DNA of 22,249 nucleotides, taken from NCBI GenBank assembly GCA_043802925.1, contig JAZDKP010000060.1, positions 1 to 22,249 of the forward strand, in the 5' to 3' direction. This stretch comes from JAZDKP01 sp043802925 (GTDB lineage: Bacteria > Fibrobacterota > OXYB2-FULL-49-7 > JAEUSG01). Made by a program: the position numbers and the translations under genes. Shown here in pieces: positions 17,249-22,249 of this stretch (its first letter is position 1; each line of letters starts with the position of its first letter). Under the pieces are notes generated by a model that saw only the letters and a list, made by a program, of their open reading frames with translations, had not been told where the DNA came from and did not search any database.

Positions 17249-18427
17249 ATGAAATACAGCGTCCGCCTCGTGAGCCTCGCCCGGGTGGTGAACCGGAAGC
17301 TGGTCGTGAAGCGCGTGGCAAGCGACCTGTCCGGCGACCTCTACAAGGCGGACCTCCTCCTCCGTCAACTCCCCCTCATACTCGAACATTCGGTCTCCGA
17401 GGAGGAGGCCAACAAGATGATCCATGACTATGACCGGCTCGGCTGCACGGTCATGAAGGAACTGGAAAAGGAGCCTGAAAAGCCCGCGGACACGGGCCCG
17501 AACATCACCGTGACGGCCGTGGTCGACCCCCGCATGCACGGCCAGGGCCTGCGCGTATCGCTCGCCCCGCCGCCCCCTCCTCCTCCCAAAAGAAGAAACA
17601 TGGCCCGCGATATCCTCATTATGACCGGCCTGCTGCTGGCCATGAGTACGCTCATTTTCATCGCCTATCGCGCGTCGCAGAAAAAGCAGGAGGCGGCCCG
17701 GAAAAACCGCTCGGCGCAAAATGCTGCAGCGGCGGTGGCCGCAACCGGGGCCGTGCCCGCGGAGGACGATGCGTCCAATCCGGAAAACAAACCCTCCCGG
17801 ATGCGATTTGCCGGAGACGGGGATGATGAAAACATTGCCGGCGAAGAGAACGGGACCGGGAGCAGGAACAACGCGTCAGAGGAAAAGGGAACCTCTGCCG
17901 GAGAGGAAGCCCGTTCCGCATCGGCCGAGACACCGGAAAAAACGGCCGCGGCCATTGAAAAAGGGCTGGATAGGGGGCCGGAGCGGCTGGCGCAGAAAGG
18001 CGGCTATTCCGACGAGCTCTTGAAGAAAGCGGAAGATGAAACCGACGCGGACTTCCGGATAAAATTCTTTGAGCTGGCCGTCTCTTTCAACAAATTCAAC
18101 GAACCGGCCTGGAAAGGGCTCATTACCGCGTACGAGGAAGCAAGAAAACCGGGAAAGGCGGAAAACGCCCGCCGTGAAAAAGAGGCCATTTTCGGGACCC
18201 TCCTCTCCCGCGTCAATGACGCTGTGGCAGAATATGGAAAAATGAAAGGGCGCCCTGTTTTTTCGGAGAATTCCGTGGCCGTGGGTTACGAGGCGAAAAA
18301 AGATTTCAGCCCGAAAACCCTTCCCGAGATGAAGGCGCTGGCGGAAAAAATAAAGTCAATCCAGTCGTTCCGCAGGGTCAGCGTCACGGTCCACACCAAC
18401 GCAGGCAGCATGACCGAGGATTTCTGA
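17249..18427 (+). CDS. Single-pass membrane protein with an L7/L12 C-terminal-domain-like N-terminus
   Basis: The 392-residue protein has an unusual layout. Residues 1-75 resemble the C-terminal domain of ribosomal protein L7/L12: ADLLLRQLPLILEHSVSEEEANKMIHDYDRLGCTV aligns in pattern with the AKDLVDNAPKVIKE...EEAEKIKAKLEEAGA region. A run of seven prolines and a KRR lead to one membrane helix (ILIMTGLLLAMSTLIFIAYRA, about 123-143). A long acidic, Ala/Glu/Asn/Ser-rich linker follows to about 250. A helical TPR-like segment (DADFRIKFFELAVSFNKFNEPAWKGLITAYEEA) and a small alpha/beta end complete it. The N-terminus should be cytosolic and the C-terminus periplasmic. The preceding TTG touches the HD-GYP stop; I use the ATG at 17249. 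The family was not recognised. Confidence 0.78.
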   Translation: MKYSVRLVSLARVVNRKLVVKRVASDLSGDLYKADLLLRQLPLILEHSVSEEEANKMIHDYDRLGCTVMKELEKEPEKPADTGPNITVTAVVDPRMHGQGLRVSLAPPPPPPPKRRNMARDILIMTGLLLAMSTLIFIAYRASQKKQEAARKNRSAQNAAAAVAATGAVPAEDDASNPENKPSRMRFAGDGDDENIAGEENGTGSRNNASEEKGTSAGEEARSASAETPEKTAAAIEKGLDRGPERLAQKGGYSDELLKKAEDETDADFRIKFFELAVSFNKFNEPAWKGLITAYEEARKPGKAENARREKEAIFGTLLSRVNDAVAEYGKMKGRPVFSENSVAVGYEAKKDFSPKTLPEMKALAEKIKSIQSFRRVSVTVHTNAGSMTEDF

Positions 18428-19180
18428 TTATTTCAATTGGTTGATTTGCGACGCCGCATAGCCCGCACCGAACCCGTTGTCGATGTTGACAACCGTAACA
18501 CCTGAGGCGCAACTGTTGAGCATGGCCAAAAGCGCGGCCACGCCGCCAAAGCTGGCGCCGTAGCCCACGCTTGTGGGCACCGCAATGACCGGCACGCGCA
18601 CCAGGCCGCCCACCACACTGGGAAGTGCCCCTTCCATTCCCGCCACCACAATGACGACCCGCGCTTTGTCGAGCTGGTCCTTGTGCGCGAATAAACGGTG
18701 GATGCCAGCCACGCCCGCGTCATAAACGCGCGAAACACGGTTGCCCAGAGTTAGGGCCGTAACAACGGCCTCTTCAGCAACCGGCAGATCCGATGTGCCG
18801 GCCGCCACAACCACGATACGTCCGCGCGGACTTTTCCGTTTTTTGGGCGGGACATAACGCAAGGTCCGGCTTAAGGGATCGTAAATCGTTTCCGGGACGA
18901 GGGCCCTGATGCGGGCGTAAGCGTTGGCGGATAAGCGCGTGCCAAGAAGAACGGAGCCGTGGTCAAGAATGCAACGCGCGATTTTCCCGACTTGCTCCGG
19001 AGTCTTGCCCTGGCAGAAGATGACCTCGGGTGCACCGCGCCGCATTTCGCGGTGATGGTCCACTTTCGCAAAGCCCAGGTCTTCAAAGGAAAGATGCTGG
19101 AGCTTTTTGGCCGCCGCGGAAACCGATACGCGGCCGGATTTGACGGAGGCCAGAAGGCGGGCGATGGCATCGGCTTTCAT
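18428..19180 (-). CDS. larB: LarB, carboxylase of nickel-pincer cofactor synthesis
   Basis: LarB carboxylates and hydrolyses nicotinic acid adenine dinucleotide in the first step of making the nickel-pincer nucleotide used by LarA-type racemases and epimerases. The 250-residue length fits. The N-terminal part has FEDLGFAKVDHHREMRRGAPEVIFCQGKTPEQV, which is diagnostic. The C-terminal PurE-like domain has IVVVAAGTSDLPVAEEAVVTA, GVAGIHRL, VVIVVAGMEGALPSVVGGL and PVIAVPTSVGYGASFGGVAALLAMLNSCASGVTVVNIDNGFGAG. LarC, LarE and LarA are not in the window. The ATG lies 7 nt after a -10 box with no Shine-Dalgarno, so the mRNA is predicted to be leaderless. Its stop directly touches the stop of the convergent membrane protein gene. 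Confidence 0.95.
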   Translation of the reverse strand: MKADAIARLLASVKSGRVSVSAAAKKLQHLSFEDLGFAKVDHHREMRRGAPEVIFCQGKTPEQVGKIARCILDHGSVLLGTRLSANAYARIRALVPETIYDPLSRTLRYVPPKKRKSPRGRIVVVAAGTSDLPVAEEAVVTALTLGNRVSRVYDAGVAGIHRLFAHKDQLDKARVVIVVAGMEGALPSVVGGLVRVPVIAVPTSVGYGASFGGVAALLAMLNSCASGVTVVNIDNGFGAGYAASQINQLK

Positions 19181-19187
19181 GGGTACA

Positions 19188-19217
19188 AAGATAAGAGAAC
19201 GGGACGGGAACTGTCAA
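19188..19217 (-). promoter_or_regulatory. larB promoter, predicted leaderless
   Basis: On the minus strand TTGACA (19217-19212), an 18-bp spacer and TATCTT (19193-19188) end 7 nt before the larB ATG. The geometry relative to the start codon is the same as at the ATPase gene near 5606. No Shine-Dalgarno is possible within the predicted transcript. Confidence 0.7.
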
Positions 19218-19300
19218 CAAATCGCGCAATACCACGGGCCAAAATATTATTTTTCCAGCGCACCCATATTGAATGACGATACTCTTCAAAAGGACGTCAC

Positions 19301-20506
19301 ATGGCAAGCAAAGGAAATCTCGTGGTCGGCCAGTCAGGTGGCCCCACCAGCGTCATCAACGGCAGCCTCGCCGGCATTGTTACCGAAGCGAAAAAACACA
19401 AAGCCATCGGCAGAATCTACGGCATGAGCTTTGCCATCGAAGGCTTTATGAAGGGCGAACTCATCGACCTCGGCAAGCTCCCTTCCAAGACACTAAACCA
19501 GCTGCGCAGTACCCCTTCCTCGGCCCTGGGTTCCTCACGCCTTAAACTGAAGGACGAGCACTTCCCACAGGTCCTTGCCATGCTGAAAAAACACGACATC
19601 CGCTACTTCCACTTGATTGGCGGCAATGACTCCATGGACACCATTCACCGCGTGGAGGCCTATTGCCGGAAAGAGGGCTACGAACTCTTCGGCATAGGTG
19701 TGCCCAAAACCGTGGACAACGACCTCTTTGGCACAGACCATACCCCCGGCTATCCCTCCGCCGCGCGCTATACCGCGCTTTCGGTGCTGCAGTCCGGCCT
19801 GCTCGCGCGCGACATGATGCGCGTGGACCAGTTTGTCATCTACCAGTCCATCGGCCGTGACGCGGGCTGGCTCGCGGCCTCGGCCGCGTTCGCGAAAAAA
19901 AATGAGGCCGATGCGCCGCACATCCTCGTGCTGCCCGAACGGCCGCTCAACAAGGAACGGTTCCTAGCCCGGGTCGAGGAAACCTACCGAAAGCACGGTT
20001 TCGTCTCCATCGTATGCGGAGAAGGCGCGGTGTGGGAAAACAAAGTCCCGGTCTCAGCCTCTGAAACCAAGGACAAGTTCGGTAACACCGAATTCGGCGC
20101 CATGGGCGGAACCTCGTGTGCCATGGCCCTGCACCGGATCATCACGGCCAACTTCCCGGGCTGGCGCGGCGAGTTCCAGGTCACGGAGTCGCTGCCCATG
20201 TGCGCGGCGGATCGCATGAGCGACCTCGACCGCAAAGAAGCGTTCCTGCTCGGTCAAAAGGCCGTGGCCCTCGCGGTCAAAGGCAAAAGCGGGCTCATGG
20301 CCGCGCTCGTGCGTGAAAAGAACAATCCGTATCGTGTCAAAATCGACGCGGTGCCGCTCTCCGATGTTGCAGTGCGCGCCAAGCCCATGCTGGACGATAT
20401 GATTGACAAGAGCGGATTCATGGTCACGCCCAAGTTCCAGGAATACCTGCGGCCGCTTGTGGGCAAGCTGCCGCAATACGCGCGGATTGAAAAGAAGCTG
20501 ATCTAA
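19301..20506 (+). CDS. pfp: Pyrophosphate-type 6-phosphofructokinase
   Basis: This glycolytic enzyme interconverts fructose 6-phosphate and fructose 1,6-bisphosphate. The 401-residue product shows the nucleotide/PPi loop GNLVVGQSGGPTSVINGSL near the start, LIGGNDSMDT at 106-114, PKTVDNDLFGTDHTPGYPSA around 135-153, SIGRDAGWLAA and GEGAVWENKVPV. In ATP enzymes the second loop position and the PKT site normally carry Gly. Here Asp110 and Lys136 are the residues linked to PPi use, so PPi as phosphoryl donor is predicted, and the reaction would be reversible. AAAAGGA precedes the ATG by six bases. It is divergent from larB and followed by the nuclease element. Confidence 0.93.
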   Translation: MASKGNLVVGQSGGPTSVINGSLAGIVTEAKKHKAIGRIYGMSFAIEGFMKGELIDLGKLPSKTLNQLRSTPSSALGSSRLKLKDEHFPQVLAMLKKHDIRYFHLIGGNDSMDTIHRVEAYCRKEGYELFGIGVPKTVDNDLFGTDHTPGYPSAARYTALSVLQSGLLARDMMRVDQFVIYQSIGRDAGWLAASAAFAKKNEADAPHILVLPERPLNKERFLARVEETYRKHGFVSIVCGEGAVWENKVPVSASETKDKFGNTEFGAMGGTSCAMALHRIITANFPGWRGEFQVTESLPMCAADRMSDLDRKEAFLLGQKAVALAVKGKSGLMAALVREKNNPYRVKIDAVPLSDVAVRAKPMLDDMIDKSGFMVTPKFQEYLRPLVGKLPQYARIEKKLI

Positions 20507-20564
20507 TCCCTGCCTTAAATTCATCATTTATGAGCTTTGGAGGGCATCGTTCTGGACTCTTTTC

Positions 20565-20593
20565 TGTCATTCCCGCGAAAGCGGGAATCCACC
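20565..20593 (+). repeat. Left terminal inverted repeat with dRS3-like hairpin
   Basis: TGTC precedes a hairpin ATTCCCGC-GAAA-GCGGGAAT (20569-20588), followed by CCACC. The stem is a perfect 8 bp with a GAAA tetraloop. The 20-mer fits the ATTCCC-N8-GGGAAT pattern of Neisseria dRS3 repeats. Confidence 0.85.
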
Positions 20594-20597
20594 ATGT

Positions 20598-20918
20598 ATG
20601 ATAAAAGACTATTATGTATATATTCTTGCTTCCTATAAGAAGGGGACGCTATACATCGGAATGACAAACGACCTTCAGCGCAGGGTTAATGAACACAAGG
20701 CCGATCTTAATGACGGGTTCACGAAGAAATATAAGGTCCACAAGCTTGTTCATTTTGAGCATACAAACAATGTAAACAGCGCTATTGCCAGAGAAAAACA
20801 ATTGAAACGATGGAAACGGGACTGGAAGATAAAGTTAATTGAAGAAACCAACCCTGATTGGAATGACTTAAGCAAAAATCCTGAACAAGTGGTGGATTCC
20901 GCGTCAAGCGCGGAATGA
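20598..20918 (+). CDS. GIY-YIG family nuclease
   Basis: The 106-residue single-domain nuclease belongs to the small UvrC-N-like class. The motif pair is visible as YYVYIL (5-10) and TLYIGMTNDLQRRVNEHK (17-34), with the catalytic Arg at 28/29. The downstream AIAREKQLKRWKRDWKIKLIEETNPDW carries the usual Glu and the C-terminal NPxW. The ATG at 20598 has no Shine-Dalgarno and lies 5 bp after the left inverted repeat; an out-of-frame ATG sits at 20594. The last residues (VVDSASSAE) and the TGA are encoded by the right inverted repeat. Codon use is AT-richer than the flanking pfp and epimerase genes. The gene looks intact. It probably drives or exploits mobility of the flanking hairpins. Confidence 0.88.
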   Translation: MIKDYYVYILASYKKGTLYIGMTNDLQRRVNEHKADLNDGFTKKYKVHKLVHFEHTNNVNSAIAREKQLKRWKRDWKIKLIEETNPDWNDLSKNPEQVVDSASSAE

Positions 20919-20920
20919 CA
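20891..20920 (-). repeat. Right terminal inverted repeat with hairpin
   Basis: GGTGG precedes ATTCCGCG-TCAAG-CGCGGAAT (20896-20916), then GACA. The outer parts are the reverse complement of the left repeat, while the hairpin core differs but keeps a perfect 8-bp stem. It supplies the stop codon of the nuclease gene. Confidence 0.83.
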
Positions 20921-20936
20921 AAGGAGAGAGCCCGAT

Positions 20937-21902
20937 ATGACCCCCTACAAAGTCGAAAAAGAATTCAAGCCCGGCGTTGACCGGCTCGTCAACATTGCGG
21001 ACGGAACGACCGTGACCGTAAAGCGCCTCGGGTGCGAAGCCATCGGCTACGACGTGTACGATCCGCAGCATCAAAAGCTCCTCCCCCTCCTGTGGAACAA
21101 CAACAACGACGGCCTGCCGTTCGAAGGCGCGTGGAAGAACCATGCGACCCTTCTCTTTCCCATCGTGGGCGGGCTGCGCAACAACCGGAGCCGCACCCTC
21201 GACGGCACGGAAATCCTGCTTGCGGGCAACCACGGATTCGCGCGCAAATCCATGTTCGTACCCGTTTCCGAAAGCACGGACGATTGCGCCCGAATCACCT
21301 ACCGCCTGACCGACAGCGCTGAAACGCGGGCGGTCTATCCCTACGTGTTTCTGCTCGAATTGACCTACACGCTCAAAGGCAACGCACTCTCACTCGAATT
21401 CCAGGTCCGGAACACGGACAAAAAACCGCTCTTCTGCCAGTTCGGCTGGCACCCCGGCATTTCCACTGAGTTTGGGTTGGGCGGAAAGCGCACGGAATGG
21501 CAGATTCACTTCCCTGAAGGCGCTTACCGCCAGTACCATGTACTCGACACGGGCGACTCCTTCCTCACCGGCAAAACGTCCGAGCGCCGTTTCCGCGGGC
21601 CGGTCACCTATTCCGACCATGAACTGCATTGCACGGTCATGTACGAGATTGACGAACCCGCCAACCGCCGCTGCCGGTTCTACAACCCCCGCCTCAAGCG
21701 CGGCGTGGAGGTCGTGTTCCCGGACCTTCCCCACGTGGGGCTCTGGGCCAACGCCAACCAGGAATACATCTGCATCGAGCCCTGGCAGGGCATGGACGAC
21801 CACAACCAGCAGGAGCCCTTTGATAAGAAAGTGGGCATACTCAGGCTGGAACCGGGTGAAACAGTCCTTCGGAGCGCAACCATCATTCCCATACTGGGCT
21901 GA
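20937..21902 (+). CDS. Aldose 1-epimerase (galactose mutarotase-like, LacX type)
   Basis: This 321-residue protein of the galactose mutarotase-like superfamily would interconvert anomers of a hexose or hexose phosphate. Active-site landmarks are NHGFARKSMF (substrate-binding His near residue 98), FGWHPGIS (His near 177) and YICIEPWQGMDD (the Glu that serves as base in this family). LLFPIVGGLRNNR is the usual segment before the first His. AAGGAG at 20921-20926 gives a start 10 bases later at 20937. That ribosome site directly abuts the right repeat of the nuclease element, so the insertion left it intact. Together with pfp it suggests a hexose-metabolism context, although the exact sugar is not readable. 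Confidence 0.88.
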   Translation: MTPYKVEKEFKPGVDRLVNIADGTTVTVKRLGCEAIGYDVYDPQHQKLLPLLWNNNNDGLPFEGAWKNHATLLFPIVGGLRNNRSRTLDGTEILLAGNHGFARKSMFVPVSESTDDCARITYRLTDSAETRAVYPYVFLLELTYTLKGNALSLEFQVRNTDKKPLFCQFGWHPGISTEFGLGGKRTEWQIHFPEGAYRQYHVLDTGDSFLTGKTSERRFRGPVTYSDHELHCTVMYEIDEPANRRCRFYNPRLKRGVEVVFPDLPHVGLWANANQEYICIEPWQGMDDHNQQEPFDKKVGILRLEPGETVLRSATIIPILG

Positions 21903-21954
21903 AACCTTAATAACGCACCCGTCCAAATAACATTCCGTGATAAGGAGCCTGCCG

Positions 21955-22249
21955 ATGAAACGCATTTTTTCACTCGTAACCGCGCTCACGTTTTCCGCCC
22001 TGGCCGCGGTCACGGTCAATGTGACGCCGCACCATCTTTCCAATGGCGTCCTGCTTTTTCCCGCATCAGCGGAAAAAGTCCTTACGCCCATGAAGGGCGA
22101 CATCCTGCAGGGCACCCCATGCCTCGTGACCCCCAAAGGGCCCGGCGAACGCAAGGGCACGGAACAGAAAAGTGAAAACGGGGGCAAGGCAGTCTTCGTT
22201 TTCGGCGTGAAGCAGGAGGACGACTACACGCTCATCGCGCAGGTCCGCT
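21955..22249 (+). CDS. Secreted protein of unknown function, 3'-truncated by the window
   Basis: Only the first 98 codons are present. The start MKRIFSLVTALTFSALAAV is a signal peptide with likely cleavage after the Ala-Leu-Ala-Ala stretch. The mature part begins with TVNVTPHHLSNGVLLFPAS and continues with beta-rich, charged sequence ending near EDDYTLIAQVR. No family was recognised; the opening strands could belong to an Ig-like or carbohydrate-binding fold, but this is a guess. AAGGAG lies eight bases before the ATG. It follows the epimerase gene by 52 bp on the same strand. Confidence 0.75.
   Translation, partial: MKRIFSLVTALTFSALAAVTVNVTPHHLSNGVLLFPASAEKVLTPMKGDILQGTPCLVTPKGPGERKGTEQKSENGGKAVFVFGVKQEDDYTLIAQVR

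Larger units (their letters stand above)
20565..20920. mobile_element. Putative minimal GIY-YIG nuclease element with hairpin terminal inverted repeats
   Basis: A unit of about 356 bp is bounded by inverted repeats that both read TGTCATTCC...GGAATCCACC inward. The only gene, a GIY-YIG nuclease, begins 5 bp inside the left repeat and ends inside the right one. The element separates pfp from the epimerase gene, whose Shine-Dalgarno begins at the very next base after the right repeat. No clear target-site duplication was seen. Mobility is inferred from structure; similar nuclease genes beside such palindromes occur in many bacteria. Confidence 0.6.

Noticed and set aside
20507..20564. Terminator after pfp
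   Set aside because: Only weak, interrupted pairing and no T-tract; the nearby strong hairpin belongs to the nuclease element's repeat.

Overview
The window looks like a chromosomal segment from a Fibrobacterota-type bacterium or a close FCB-group relative. This is inferred from three things: a TIGR02147-family regulator (a family expanded in Fibrobacter), a secreted protein with a SPNPFNPST type IX secretion-like C-terminal domain, and a PPi-type phosphofructokinase. SelA and LarB add that the organism probably makes selenocysteine and the nickel-pincer nucleotide cofactor. No plasmid or phage genes, rRNA, tRNA or CRISPR arrays were seen.

Layout. Positions 1-4466 (+) form a visibly AT-richer surface/regulatory region: a 5'-truncated TIGR02147 regulator, an overlapping leucine-rich-repeat lipoprotein, a small barrel-like exported protein, and a CBM9-like exported protein, closed by an intrinsic terminator. 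Positions 12084-4491 (-) carry a compact housekeeping operon: valS, a lipoprotein, a short ThiE/TenI-like protein, hflX and selA, joined by overlaps or an 8-nt gap. It is followed by an AAA_14/DUF4143 ATPase with its own promoter. Positions 12125-13974 (+) hold a vapBC toxin-antitoxin pair, a DUF3795 protein and an RsuA/RluB-type pseudouridine synthase. The synthase runs 107 bp into the convergent 3' end of a solute-binding protein gene (15283-13868, -). Positions 15530-18427 (+) form a three-gene set: YfcE-like phosphoesterase, HD-GYP protein, and a membrane protein whose N-terminus resembles the L7/L12 C-terminal domain. Its stop codon directly abuts the stop of convergent larB (19180-18428, -). 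Positions 19301-22249 (+) hold pfp, a small GIY-YIG nuclease element, an aldose 1-epimerase-like gene and the start of a secreted protein gene.

The most interesting object is the roughly 356-bp unit at 20565-20920. A GIY-YIG nuclease gene almost fills the space between two inverted terminal repeats. Each repeat is itself a perfect 8-bp hairpin, and the hairpin cores differ in sequence while keeping their pairing. The left hairpin fits the ATTCCC-N8-GGGAAT pattern of Neisseria dRS3 repeats. It looks like a minimal nuclease-driven mobile element. Second is the matching architecture of the ATPase and larB promoters: each has a perfect TTGACA box and a -10 box exactly 7 nt before the ATG, which predicts leaderless transcripts. 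Other signals are three ATGCAT boxes at 22- and 23-bp intervals around the vapBC promoter, an orphan terminator in the solute-binding protein leader, and a duplicated stop-plus-Shine-Dalgarno junction around the 2290-2877 gene.
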